Of a stretch of DNA of 64,000 bases, positions 17,201 through 25,385 are shown piece by piece. Numbering within the stretch: the first letter of the stretch is position 1; every line of letters starts with the position of its first letter. The position numbers and the translations under genes are program-made. Source of the DNA: Microbacterium sp. 10M-3C3 (GTDB taxonomy: Bacteria > Actinomycetota > Actinomycetes > Actinomycetales > Microbacteriaceae). The stretch is taken from positions 3,224,001-3,288,000 of the forward strand of contig NZ_CP034245.1 of assembly GCF_003931875.1 (NCBI RefSeq), given 5' to 3'. The notes under the pieces were generated by a model, which did not search any database, had not been told where the DNA came from, and saw nothing but the letters and a program-made list of their open reading frames with translations.

Positions 17201-19934
17201 GGCGTCCGCCGCGGACTTCCCACATGCCCGGCATCGGGTTCTCCACCCGCACTTCGGGGTTTCGCAGCAGCTCGCGAAGGAAGTCTTGGTGAACCTGCTC
17301 GCTGATCCACACCGCCCCCAGTCGCGCCGAGATGTCCTCCACTCCCAGCGGCTCGGGCAGAACGCTCTGGAGCGCGTCGACGTTCCTCTGGAACTCCGGG
17401 TCTTCCGCAGCGCGGGAGGTCGCGTCATCGAGCTTGGCTCGGACGTCGCCGGAGAGATATGCGGGCGCGTGCACCAGCTCGCCTGTGACCGGATCGGTGA
17501 ACACGAGCCCGTCGAGTGCGGGCCGCGCCTCGTGGTCGGTCATGCCGAGCAGGTCGGCGATGAGGGCGATGTCGATACGCCCGGTTCTGTCCAGGCTCAC
17601 CGCGATCGCGTCGGCGGGGGTCTCCACGCCCTGTACCTCCGCGCGCGGTGCGACGACCCGGCGCGAGAGGATCGCTGCCTGGTGCGCCGTCTGGTCGGTG
17701 TCGTCGAACTGCTCCAGAGCCAGGACGAGGGGGCCGAACGGGTCGGATCGCAGCAGGCGCAGCGGGGTCGGGACGATGCGCGCGTACGTGGCGTCACCGG
17801 CGTCGTTCGTGCGGCCGGTCGGGCGCAGCCCGTACCTGTTCAGCGGTCCATAGGCGCCGAGGTACTTCTGATAGTCGCGCCGCAAGGCCGCGCGCGCCTC
17901 GGTGATCTCCTCGGTGTCATCGACGGTCGCCGCTTCCATCGCCAGCAGCGCGGTCGCGCGATCGCGCAGCCCGAGTAGCGCGGTCAGCTCCTTGCTGGCG
18001 GACTTCGGCACCGCGAACGGCTCCAGCCCGCCGCCCGCGACGGTCGCGAAGGCGCCGCCGGGCTGGACGACGATGCTGCCGTCCCACGCCTCCGGCGGCG
18101 ACGGGGTGAACGCTGCCCGACGCGATTGCTGCGCAGCGGTGCGCTCGGTCATGACGAGCCCGCCTCGGCGCGCGGAGAACACGAGCGCATCGATCGCGCC
18201 AGCGAGGTCATTTTCGAGCCGATCGACGTCCGCAGTGACCTTCAGTGAAGCCTGACCGTACATGCCCTGCTCGACGCTGAGCTCCCCGAGGACCTGTTCG
18301 GGGTGCTCGTCGAAGTAGGCGTTGATCTTCGTCGGCTGACCATCCAGCGTGATCGTCCGCACGGTCTCCCACAGCTCGTCCGCCGGCGGTTCGCCGTCTT
18401 CGCGGCGTCGGAAAATGAGCAGATCGGTGAGCGCCTCGGTTCCGGCCGCCCTGCGGTGCGCGCCGGTCGGGAGACGGATCGCGCCGATGAGGTCGGCGAG
18501 GTCGTTCATCTCTCGCCGTGCGCCGGGGCTCTGCGCATCCATCGTGAAGTGCGACGTCAACGTCGCCACCAGGCCGCCCGGGCGGGTCAGCCGGAGCGAC
18601 TTGAGGATGAAGTGGTTGTGCATCGATTGCTTGGTGGCGTTGTGCACCGGGTCGTGCAGCACCACTTTCGAGAAGGGCACGTTCCCGATCGCCGCGTCGA
18701 AGTGCGCTTCCGGGAGGCGCGTATCTGCGAACGACTCCGCCCGCACCTCTGCGTGCGGGTAGAGGCCCCGGCTGATCGCCGCGGTGATCGGATCAAGCTC
18801 CACGCCGGTCATGGTCGCGCTGTCGGGGGCGAGGCCGATGAATGTTCCCGCCCCCGATCCGGGTTCGAGCACGGCGCCGCCCTGGAAGCCCAGGGCGGTG
18901 AGGGCGCGCCACAGCTGCCGCGCGATCAGCGGGTCGGTGTAGTGGGCGTTGATCGTCGTCCGGGCGGCCGCCTCCCACTCGTCATCCGCCAGCAGGGCGC
19001 GCAACTCGTCACGCTCCCGCGCCCAGTCCGGCTTCGCGGCGTCGAACACGTCCGGGATCGCACCCCACGACGACCAGCGCGCCAGCGCCCGCTGCTCATC
19101 GCTGCGCGCCGCGCGCCCTTCATCGGCGAGAGCGCGGGTGAGGCGGATCGCCTCGACGTTGGCACGGAACCGCGCCTTCGCCCCGGACGGTGCGAGATCT
19201 TCCTGCGACGCCGGGACGAATCGTGACGCCAGCTCAGGAACCGGCGCGGATTCAGCGGTGGCTACTGGAGTTCGCGGAGGAAGCGGATCGTCGCCGCTTC
19301 CGTCAGCACCTCGGCGTTCGCCCGCAGGTACTCCCGCGGCGGCTCCGTCGCGACCAGGCCCTCCAGGAACGAGACCGGGACGGCCCAGTCCTTCGCCATC
19401 TGCTCCAGCTCCACCGAGGAGGGCATCAAGTCCGGGGAGTCCTGCATCCGCTCCGCCCAGGTCACCAGATTCTCGTCTGAGGGCCGGGTCTGCTCCCACT
19501 CCTCGCGGGCCTGATCCAGCGGCAGCTCCGGATCGTGGCTCCACACCAGCTGTGCCATCACGACCTCCTCCGCTGTTCTCCGCGCGGTCGCCAACCGGGC
19601 GACCTTCTCGGGATAAGTCTCCCTCGCCGGGTCCGTCCCTGCCAGTATCGCCTGCAGGTCCGACACCTCGGCCTCGACCTGCCGGCCCAGGCTCTCGAAG
19701 AACTCCGCCGGGTTCTCCAACGCCGCGTACCTGGCCGGCAGGTGCTGGTGCCAGTGGCTCGTCGCGAGCTGCCCGTACTTGTTCATCCGTGTTTCCTCCA
19801 CCATCGTTCGCGTCGGTCGCTTCTCCGTCACGGGCGAGCGAGAGGGTCGCGTCCGCTGCGGTCTCACCGAGGCCCCACAGGTCGAACTCGAGCTGGCCCT
19901 CGTGCACCTTCGGCCCGCGCCGCCTGACCATCAC
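14220..19934 (-). CDS. giant DNA methylase / SNF2-type helicase (DarB-like)
   Basis: The frame is open for 1904 codons. A class I methyltransferase domain shows LEPGSGAGTFIG (near 350) and IGNVPFSKV, an NPPY-like motif. The SNF2-type ATPase shows HEVGAGKTAEM (near 1040), DEMHMYKN (DEAH-like, near 1203), TGATATPISNS, and motif VI QREGRILRQGNQN (near 1550). A coiled-coil end follows. The layout matches N12-class adenine methylase/helicases related to phage P1 DarB, thought to protect transferred DNA from restriction. The conserved part begins near 19225 (VPELASRFVPASQ), but there is no ATG, GTG or TTG in frame between about 19786 and there. The only conventional start is GTG/ATG at 19934/19931, and codons 50-225 overlap a separate gene in another frame. 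The true start is therefore uncertain. Confidence 0.8.
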   Translation of the reverse strand: MMVRRRGPKVHEGQLEFDLWGLGETAADATLSLARDGEATDANDGGGNTDEQVRAARDEPLAPAPAGQVRGVGEPGGVLREPGPAGRGRGVGPAGDTGRDGPGEGDLSREGRPVGDRAENSGGGRDGTAGVEPRSGAAAGSGPRGVGADPALRRESGDLGGADAGLPGLDALLGGAGADGEGLGRPGLVPGGPGRDGAAAGVPAGERRGADGSGDDPLPPRTPVATAESAPVPELASRFVPASQEDLAPSGAKARFRANVEAIRLTRALADEGRAARSDEQRALARWSSWGAIPDVFDAAKPDWARERDELRALLADDEWEAAARTTINAHYTDPLIARQLWRALTALGFQGGAVLEPGSGAGTFIGLAPDSATMTGVELDPITAAISRGLYPHAEVRAESFADTRLPEAHFDAAIGNVPFSKVVLHDPVHNATKQSMHNHFILKSLRLTRPGGLVATLTSHFTMDAQSPGARREMNDLADLIGAIRLPTGAHRRAAGTEALTDLLIFRRREDGEPPADELWETVRTITLDGQPTKINAYFDEHPEQVLGELSVEQGMYGQASLKVTADVDRLENDLAGAIDALVFSARRGGLVMTERTAAQQSRRAAFTPSPPEAWDGSIVVQPGGAFATVAGGGLEPFAVPKSASKELTALLGLRDRATALLAMEAATVDDTEEITEARAALRRDYQKYLGAYGPLNRYGLRPTGRTNDAGDATYARIVPTPLRLLRSDPFGPLVLALEQFDDTDQTAHQAAILSRRVVAPRAEVQGVETPADAIAVSLDRTGRIDIALIADLLGMTDHEARPALDGLVFTDPVTGELVHAPAYLSGDVRAKLDDATSRAAEDPEFQRNVDALQSVLPEPLGVEDISARLGAVWISEQVHQDFLRELLRNPEVRVENPMPGMWEVRGGRQGLLSTSEWGTLRRPAPDIAQAVMEQKTILVYDEIEEADGTKRRVLNPVETAAAQEKAEALQERFAEWVWEDPARAADLVAEYNKRFNSIVLRDYTDAGDYLSLPGLAANFTPRPHQRAAVARMIAEPAAGLFHEVGAGKTAEMIMGAMEMRRMGLISKPVIVVPNHMLEQFGREWLQLYPQARVLAASSQELTADKRRLFVARASANDWDAVILTQGAFAKIPLRTETQQAYIRAQVEEVKGVLEHAEGEDRMSVKRVQRKLLALENKLKDRTDTSRDQGVCFEDTGIDYVVVDEMHMYKNLATESNIRDAAIDGSDRATDLHMKLEHLRSQGRERVVTGATATPISNSVTEAFVMQRYLRPDLLEKAGIGSFDAWAATFGQTVTQMEMAPTGNTFRMKTRFAKFQNVPEMLKLWSVFADVKTADDLQLPTPDLAARDDGARVPATVPVQPTVELEQYIESLGDRAEKVQNKQVTPDEDNMLTISTDGRKAALDIRMVLPSGGPSGPTKVDAAADAIFRVWEKTRDNEYLDTLTGQPSSVRGALQLVFSDIGTPNPDRWNAYDELHAQLVLRGMPGEAIRFMHEAKTDADKARLFAAARAGHIAVLVGSTEKMGVGTNVQARAVALYHLDCPWRPSDIAQREGRILRQGNQNPEVAIVRFVTERSFDSYMWQGVERKATFIAQLMRGRLDTREIEEIDSSALSAAEAKAISSGNPLLLEHSTVQNEVTRLRRLERAHQRNESMLVHTRDRARDDARRAQADIEGLEAAAPRVRDTGGDRFRMRLHGHNYDSRVDAGHALMAWARDSGFTSVPFYTSRDYGMIGSISGFDIRLSTHPMLRTLMVEVGLVGVPRSSFSMSREAFLDGATGLIQRIENRVSGIPTLLEQARSDRDIAQQSAAEAQARIGLPFKHATALTEAEEDLTRVEAQLAAMQDNGEPEPTATERASLTVEVVNAHRPALGIRSHPDRHPAAFEPKTPGAPVGRENGRNLGP
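19262..19786 (-). CDS. TnpV-like small ICE protein nested in the helicase frame
   Basis: The 174-aa protein starts at ATG 19786 behind GGAGG and has clear coding codon bias (MNKYGQLATSHWHQHLPARYAALENPAEFFESLG). It is soluble and helical, with VSDLQAILAG and WSHDPELPLDQAREEWEQ near the middle. Small proteins of this kind accompany the methylase/helicase in related elements, sometimes annotated TnpV-like; the function is unknown. It lies wholly inside the open frame of the giant helicase, in a different reading frame on the same strand, and ends just before the conserved helicase sequence begins. Confidence 0.75.
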   Translation of the reverse strand: MNKYGQLATSHWHQHLPARYAALENPAEFFESLGRQVEAEVSDLQAILAGTDPARETYPEKVARLATARRTAEEVVMAQLVWSHDPELPLDQAREEWEQTRPSDENLVTWAERMQDSPDLMPSSVELEQMAKDWAVPVSFLEGLVATEPPREYLRANAEVLTEAATIRFLRELQ

Positions 19935-19998
19935 AGGGCCCCCTCACCCGTCGACAGGGCGCGGCGCTTCATCGTGCGGTCGTTCGGCATGGGTGCTC

Positions 19999-21819
19999 CT
20001 ATGGTTCGTCCTGACCGACAGGTGCGTTCTCGACATCACCGGTGGCGGGGGCGGGCCGTTCGAGAAGCCGCTCGATACCGGCCCGATCGGCACGCAGCTC
20101 TTTCGCGTCGCGGCGGACCGTCCACGCGCGCAGGCGGGTCACGATCGGCGGGGCGCTGCGCAACAGCACGAGCGCAGTGCCGAACGGCAAGGTCCTGATC
20201 GTGTCCGGCGGCATGATCGCCACCCGCCGGATCGACCGTTGTGCCGACCGGGAGCCGTGGTCGCCGACCGTTGTGGAGTCGGTGATCTCGTCGCGTTCGC
20301 CGATCAACGTCGACAGGTCGTTCAGATCCCGCGAGTTCGACGCGCCACCGAGGATGATCTTCACGATCGACGCGTCCCAGATCGCACTGGCCGCGTTCTC
20401 CGACCACTTCTCCCGTGCCTGCGCGAGCGACTGCAGCACGGGCACGGTGGTGATCCCGGTGCCGCCACCTTCGGCCATCAACGTCGGAAGGGACGGCAGC
20501 GGAGCCAGGTTGCCGACCTCATCGAGGGCCAGCAGCAGGGGCGGATCGAGGCGCGCCCCGGGGCTGGTGGCGGCGATGTGCCGGGCGGCCTCGACGAGGT
20601 CTTCCACGAAGGCCGCCACCAGCGCCGAGCTGTTGTTCGCGCCCGCACCGGTCGCCAGCAGATACAGCGTGCCCTTCGCGCGCAGGAACGACTCGGGATC
20701 GAACTGCTCGGCAGGCCCCGGTGAGACCGCGTCCAGCACTCGCGGGTCGGCGAGCGCGGCCAGCGCCAGGGAGACGCCTTGCCAGATCGAGTCGCGGGTG
20801 CGGGGGTCGGAGTCGATCATTGCCTGCAACGACTCCGCCCACCCGGCCGCCGCCCGGGGGTGGCCGACGAGGATCGCCACCGCATCGGCCGCCGCCGACG
20901 GGTCGAGGGTCCAGCGGAACAGTTCCGCCGGCTGCCGGTGGTCGAGAGCCGCAGCGTGTAGGAGGGCTTGCAGGGCTGTGCGGGTCTTGCCTTCCCAGAA
21001 CCCGCCTCCTTCCACACCGCCTGCGGACAGGCCTGTGCCTGCGGCGAGTCCGGCGGCGCGGATCATCGCGGTCAGCGGGTCTTCGCAGCCGCGGATCGGT
21101 GACCATCGCAGCCCCGCAGGCAGGCCTTCGGCCAGGTGCTGCGGGTCGAACACCGCGACGGGCCCGATCGCCTGACGGGCGCGGAGGGTCGCGGTGAGGT
21201 TATCGGGTCGTGTCGAGGTGGTGACGACTGCGCCGGGTGCGTCGAGGATCATGTTGATCACCACGTGGAGGCCCTTGCCGGAGCGGGGCGGGCCGATGAG
21301 GAGGATGGAGTCCTCGACGCTCGCCCACACGCCCGGCCCTCGTGAGGTGCCGAGCAGGTAGGCGATGTCGTCTGCGGCGGGCTTGTGCACCGAGGGGCGC
21401 AGCTGGCTGCCACGACGCAGCAACGCCTTGGCCGAGGCGTTCCGCACGACGTCTGCGCGGGTGGCGATCCCGGCGATGCGGTACGGGTCGCTCTTCGATG
21501 CGCGCCCGTGCTCGCGCATCAGGCGCCACACCGACCAGCCGATCATCCCGGTCCCGGCGAGGAGGATCAGCGCGGTGGCCCAGTAGGCGATCGGGTTGAG
21601 CCCGGGGGCGCCCAGCGGGACGGCGGGGTCGAGGGGGTGCAGCAGCACGCCGAGGCCGGCCTCGACGCCGCCCGTCGGCTGCGGGAGCCCGGTGATCCAT
21701 GCGGTCAGCGCGGCCGCGCCGCGCAGCACCGCGGCCAGCAGTGCGGCCGCGACGAGGATGCCGATGCCGAAGTTGGTCAGCTCGTCGCCGAGCGACCCTG
21801 CGGGTCTCGGAGTGCTCAT
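19999..21819 (-). CDS. VirD4/TraG-like conjugative coupling protein
   Basis: The 606-aa protein has two N-terminal membrane helices (about 15-45 and 76-98), Walker A LIGPPRSGKG (174-183) and Walker B LLLALDEVGNLAPLPSL, then a TraM-recognition-like end (AREKWSENAASAIWDASIVK). It should link the DNA substrate to the secretion channel by ATP-driven pumping. It overlaps the preceding gene by ATGA. An acidic tail (GDVENAPVGQDEP) ends the protein. Confidence 0.92.
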   Translation of the reverse strand: MSTPRPAGSLGDELTNFGIGILVAAALLAAVLRGAAALTAWITGLPQPTGGVEAGLGVLLHPLDPAVPLGAPGLNPIAYWATALILLAGTGMIGWSVWRLMREHGRASKSDPYRIAGIATRADVVRNASAKALLRRGSQLRPSVHKPAADDIAYLLGTSRGPGVWASVEDSILLIGPPRSGKGLHVVINMILDAPGAVVTTSTRPDNLTATLRARQAIGPVAVFDPQHLAEGLPAGLRWSPIRGCEDPLTAMIRAAGLAAGTGLSAGGVEGGGFWEGKTRTALQALLHAAALDHRQPAELFRWTLDPSAAADAVAILVGHPRAAAGWAESLQAMIDSDPRTRDSIWQGVSLALAALADPRVLDAVSPGPAEQFDPESFLRAKGTLYLLATGAGANNSSALVAAFVEDLVEAARHIAATSPGARLDPPLLLALDEVGNLAPLPSLPTLMAEGGGTGITTVPVLQSLAQAREKWSENAASAIWDASIVKIILGGASNSRDLNDLSTLIGERDEITDSTTVGDHGSRSAQRSIRRVAIMPPDTIRTLPFGTALVLLRSAPPIVTRLRAWTVRRDAKELRADRAGIERLLERPAPATGDVENAPVGQDEP

Positions 21820-22379
21820 TGCGGGTGCCCGATCTCGAGCGTTCCCGATACTCGCCCGAGCAGGATCACTTCGCGGGTCGGGCTCGCGTCGAGCTGTGTG
21901 GCTTCCAGGACGGTGCGTGCGGTGCCGTCGTGGCTGGCGTCGGTGTGGGCGACGACGACGGCGACCGCGATGTCCTCGCCGGGCACGAACCCGCTGCCGC
22001 GCAGTTCGACGAGCTCCACGGCAGCGGCGGCAGTGGCGGCTTGCGGGTCGGGCGCGGTCTCCGACGTGCGCCGCCGGGCGGGTGCGACGATATCGGTGAA
22101 CACGGTGCCGTCGCTCTCGCGAACTTCGACGCGGATCGCGGAGTGCCGCTGGTCGGTGATCTGGTCGATTAGCCGGGCGAAGTCTTCCCTCCGCCAGGCG
22201 GGAGCGAACGGCTCCGACGGATACGGGACGTCATCGATGGTGACCGTCAGCTCGCCGGTCTCGGCGACGGCGATGACGACGCTCGGCAGCACTGTCGGCG
22301 CCTGGTCGGTCGGTGCCGCGGCGCGGCGGGCTGCACGTCGGGTCTTCGGCTGTTCATGGTCTGGGCGTTGAGGTTTCAC
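21816..22379 (-). CDS. ICE protein of unknown function
   Basis: I choose GTG 22379 (MKPQRPDHEQPK) because the leader motif GTGCACCT lies 7 bases upstream with the same spacing as at 31040. ATG 22412 in frame would add 11 residues that resemble a translated leader. The basic N-terminus precedes a beta-rich soluble domain (VLPSVVIAVAETGELTVTID, then RVEVRESDGTVFTDIV). It may be a cytoplasmic accessory of the coupling protein, with which it is translationally coupled. Confidence 0.65.
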   Translation of the reverse strand: MKPQRPDHEQPKTRRAARRAAAPTDQAPTVLPSVVIAVAETGELTVTIDDVPYPSEPFAPAWRREDFARLIDQITDQRHSAIRVEVRESDGTVFTDIVAPARRRTSETAPDPQAATAAAAVELVELRGSGFVPGEDIAVAVVVAHTDASHDGTARTVLEATQLDASPTREVILLGRVSGTLEIGHPQ

Positions 22380-22386
22380 GCCCTGC

Positions 22387-22394
22387 AGGTGCAC
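22387..22394 (-). promoter_or_regulatory. GTGCACCT leader motif
   Basis: Copy of the ICE leader motif, 7 bases upstream of GTG 22379. The surrounding bases (GCGCG before, GGG and a start codon after) also match the copy at 31048. Confidence 0.5.
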
Positions 22395-22439
22395 GCGCGC
22401 ATCCGCCCTCACCCCGGTGGGGCGAGGGCGGCGGGCGGA

Positions 22440-22892
22440 TCAGAGCGACGGGGCGGGCGGGGCCGGCCCGCGCCGGTCGGGACCGCCGAAGGCCTGCTCC
22501 TGGTCGGCGAGGTTCTTGGTGCGTCGCACCCACCGCTCCACTGTCGTCAGCAGCTCCGGAAGCTGTTCCGGGAAGCTCTCTCCGAACTGTTCCTCCGCCC
22601 AGACGTGCGTGCCGTCCGGGTGGCGGGTTCTGCGCTCGGCGCGCCAGAGCCATGATGTCGGCACCCGGTCGGGGTCGTCCCAGCCGACGCCGGGCGCGTA
22701 CTGCTCTTCGATCGCGAACCGTGTCCGTGAGTGTGCTTCCGGGTAGAACACGTAGTGCCCTGCTCCGAACGTCTCCGGGTCTTCCTCCAGCAGCGACACG
22801 GTGCCTTCGTACTTGCGCGCGATGCGGCGTAGCCCCTCGTCGAGCATCAGTATCGCCTGCGTCAGCCGCTCCTCGGCCTCGTTCTCGCTCAT
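22440..22892 (-). CDS. ICE protein of unknown function
   Basis: The 150-aa soluble protein begins with a helix (MSENEAEERLTQAILMLDEGLRRIARKYEG) followed by a mixed domain rich in Trp, His and Tyr (FGAGHYVFYPEAHSRTRF, SWLWRAERRTRHPDG). Its ATG overlaps the stop of the VirB4 gene. No family recognised. Confidence 0.65.
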   Translation of the reverse strand: MSENEAEERLTQAILMLDEGLRRIARKYEGTVSLLEEDPETFGAGHYVFYPEAHSRTRFAIEEQYAPGVGWDDPDRVPTSWLWRAERRTRHPDGTHVWAEEQFGESFPEQLPELLTTVERWVRRTKNLADQEQAFGGPDRRGPAPPAPSL

Positions 22893-24391
22893 GACGCACC
22901 GCCCCGGCCGGTCTGCAAGTAGCGGGCGTCTGTCCGGAAGAGTTCGAGCTCAGCGGGGTGCAACTGGTGTTGCGTCACGAAGGATCTGTCCTTGATCCGC
23001 CACAGCCCTTGCCCGACGCCCAGTCCGGGCAGGAGTTTCTGCTCGGTTCCCGTCAGCCCGAGAGCCTGCGCGGTCGCGCCGAGCTGGTCGGATTCCTGCC
23101 GGTAGACGATCCGCGTCTCGGCGTTGGCGAGCAGCGAGTTCGCGAGGCTTCTCATGGCGGAGCCTTGATCGCCGACGTTGTCCAGGTCGGTGAGCTTGTG
23201 GAACAGCAGCATGTTGGCGATGCCGTAGTGCCTCGCGAGCCGCCAGTGTGCGTCCATCCGTTTCAGCAGCGCGGGGTGGGACATGAGCCGCCATGCCTCG
23301 TCGTAGATGACCCACCGCTGCCCGCCGTTGGGGTCCAGGAGCGCGGACTCCATCCATGCGGACGAGCAGGTCATCAGCACCGAGATCAGCGTGGAGTTCT
23401 CCGTGACACGGGATAGGTCGAGGGAGATCATCGGCAACGACGGGTCGAACCGCACCGTCGAGGGGCCGTCGAACAGCCCCGCAAGGTCACCGGCGACGAG
23501 GCGGCGCAGGGCGTGACCGACCAGGCGCCCGTCTTCGGCGAGACGTTCGTCGGCGTCGTGCCCCGGGTCGAGGATGCGGTCGACGATCATCGGAAGGATC
23601 GGGACGCTATTCGCTCGCACCGTCTCGGTGAGGGCGAGGTCGATCGCCGTGTGCTCCAGCGGCGTCAACGCTCGGGCCAGCACCGTCTCCGCGAGCGCGC
23701 CGATCAGGTCACGCCGCCGCGACGCGACGGTCGACGCCCATTGCTCATCCGAGAGCCCGCTGGGCCGGTGACCCTCATCAAGCGGGTTGAGGCGCGTCGA
23801 CAGCCCGTGGCCGAGCACGACCGCCCGTCCGCCGACGGCTTCGGCCACGGCCGTGTGCTCGCCTTTGGGATCGCCCGGCACATACACACGCCGCCCGAAC
23901 GGCAGGCTGCGCGTGTAGAGCGACTTCGCCAGCGACGACTTCCCGGAGCCGACGATCCCGGCCAGCACGATGTTCGGAGCGGTGATCAGCCCCCGCGCGT
24001 ACAGCACCCACGGGTCGTAGACGAAGCTCCCGCCGGAGTAGAGGTCTTGGCCGACGAACACGCCGTCCGCGCCGAGCCCCCCTTCCGCGACGAACGGATA
24101 CGCTCCCGCCAGCGTCGCACTGGTGTCCTGGTGGCGGGGCAGGCGGAACCGGCCCGGGGTGCGCAGTGCGCCAGTTCCGGTCTCTCCTGCGGCAGGCAGC
24201 AGGGTGGTGGCCTGTTGTTCGCGGCGCGCGGCGTCGGCTCTTGCCTGGGCGCTCTCGCGCTCGGCGGTGCGGCGTTCGGCCTCCAGGCGCGCGGCGGCCT
24301 GGCGGCGTTGCTTCCGCAGGCGTCGCCGCTCCGTAGCCGGAGACACGAGCACCGCGGTATGCAGCCGCTCCGGCTCCTGTCGCGCGCTCAC
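22889..24391 (-). CDS. VirB4/TraC-like conjugation ATPase
   Basis: The 500-aa protein starts at GTG 24391, overlapping the upstream stop (GTGA). A basic coiled coil (about 20-60) is followed by a RecA-like motor with Walker A GIVGSGKSSLAKS (145-157), Walker B RWVIYDEAWRLM (near 365) and the VirB4-like region NMLLFHKLTDLDNVGDQGS. It energises assembly of the type IV secretion channel at the inner membrane face. Confidence 0.92.
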   Translation of the reverse strand: MSARQEPERLHTAVLVSPATERRRLRKQRRQAAARLEAERRTAERESAQARADAARREQQATTLLPAAGETGTGALRTPGRFRLPRHQDTSATLAGAYPFVAEGGLGADGVFVGQDLYSGGSFVYDPWVLYARGLITAPNIVLAGIVGSGKSSLAKSLYTRSLPFGRRVYVPGDPKGEHTAVAEAVGGRAVVLGHGLSTRLNPLDEGHRPSGLSDEQWASTVASRRRDLIGALAETVLARALTPLEHTAIDLALTETVRANSVPILPMIVDRILDPGHDADERLAEDGRLVGHALRRLVAGDLAGLFDGPSTVRFDPSLPMISLDLSRVTENSTLISVLMTCSSAWMESALLDPNGGQRWVIYDEAWRLMSHPALLKRMDAHWRLARHYGIANMLLFHKLTDLDNVGDQGSAMRSLANSLLANAETRIVYRQESDQLGATAQALGLTGTEQKLLPGLGVGQGLWRIKDRSFVTQHQLHPAELELFRTDARYLQTGRGGAS

Positions 24392-25305
24392 AAGGAACGC
24401 CCCGTCCCGGGCGGTGTCGAAGACACGGGGCGGGCGGAGAACCAGTCGTGTCGCTGTGCTCTTGCCGCGCCCTGTCGCAGCGCCGCGCGAGCCGCAGCCC
24501 CGCCGAGGGCAGCACCCCCGCTGATCCCCACCGCAGCTCCCACCGCACCCCCCGCGCTGCCGACAGCGGCCCCGGCGTCACTGATGCTCGCGGGGCCTCC
24601 CACAGTGACGGTGCGCGCGCTGAGGGCGGGATCAGGTGGCGCGTGGTAGGCGCGAAGCAGACCCACATGCCCGAGCGGCGCGTTGTAGGTGAGCGTGTAT
24701 TCTCCGGCAGTCGCCACCTTGTCGGCCGGGCCCGAGGGCGGTTTGTCGTAGACATACCCGTTCTCCAGCGCCGCTCCGGTTGTCTCCTCGCCGTAGTCCC
24801 ACTGCGAGAGGTGCTCGATGCCCGCGTCCGGGCCGTTCCGGTCGATCAGCTCGAGCACCGTGTCGGCTTCGTCGCCCTGCAGGAAGATCACGCTGACCCA
24901 CCGGGGCGGCGGTGGAGCGGCTGGCGGCGGGCTCACGGCCAAGCCGCCCGCAGGGCCCCCGGGGTGCCAGGCGATGCGCCCGGAGTGGCCCAGCGCGGCA
25001 TCCAGGCGCTGCTCCACACCATCCAGTGCGGTCGCGGACTGCAGCAGATCATCGGCCGCAGCGAGCGCTGCGGACGCGCCGACCGTCTGACTACCGTCAT
25101 CGTCGTGCGCCCGAGCCCGATGGATGAGGTGCGCCCTCGCGACCTGATCCACCACCTGGCGGAGAGAGCGGATTCCGCCGAGCACGTCGCCGAGAACCCG
25201 ATAAGTGTCGGCCGGGTTCGTGAAGGTGCGGGTGGCGTGCGCCAGGCCGCGCAGCGCGGCAGACGCTTCGGCTGAATCGGTCAGCGGATCATCGAACGTC
25301 GGCAT
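24388..25305 (-). CDS. ICE protein with Gly-zipper-like C-terminus
   Basis: The 305-aa protein starts at ATG 25305 behind GAGGAGG; the open frame continues upstream but crosses a perfect hairpin and is not credible. Residues about 1-110 are helical (SAALRGLAHATRTFTNPADTYRVLGDVL). A Pro-rich hinge near 145 and a beta domain (RWVSVIFLQGDEADTVLELIDR) follow. A Gly/Ala-rich stretch (GAAVGSAGGAVGAAVGISGG) could insert in a membrane. It is coupled to virB4. Confidence 0.65.
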   Translation of the reverse strand: MPTFDDPLTDSAEASAALRGLAHATRTFTNPADTYRVLGDVLGGIRSLRQVVDQVARAHLIHRARAHDDDGSQTVGASAALAAADDLLQSATALDGVEQRLDAALGHSGRIAWHPGGPAGGLAVSPPPAAPPPPRWVSVIFLQGDEADTVLELIDRNGPDAGIEHLSQWDYGEETTGAALENGYVYDKPPSGPADKVATAGEYTLTYNAPLGHVGLLRAYHAPPDPALSARTVTVGGPASISDAGAAVGSAGGAVGAAVGISGGAALGGAAARAALRQGAARAQRHDWFSARPVSSTPPGTGRSL

Positions 25306-25328
25306 CAGAGGGCCTCCTCGGGCGCGGA

Positions 25329-25364
25329 TGAGAGACAGCCCCGCCACCGCGGGGCTGTCTCTCA
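25329..25364. terminator. perfect 16-bp hairpin, terminator or attenuator
   Basis: TGAGAGACAGCCCCGC (25329-25344) and GCGGGGCTGTCTCTCA (25349-25364) pair without mismatch around a 4-base loop. It stands between the SCO6880-like gene and the next ICE gene, both on the minus strand. It may lower downstream expression, stabilise mRNA ends or terminate transcription. Confidence 0.75.
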
Positions 25365-25385
25365 GGTGCGCTCGGGCTCCCCGGG

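Noticed and set aside
15780..17978. 732-codon plus-strand frame inside the helicase region
   Set aside because: It is antisense to conserved helicase motifs and has His/Arg/Val-rich shadow composition.
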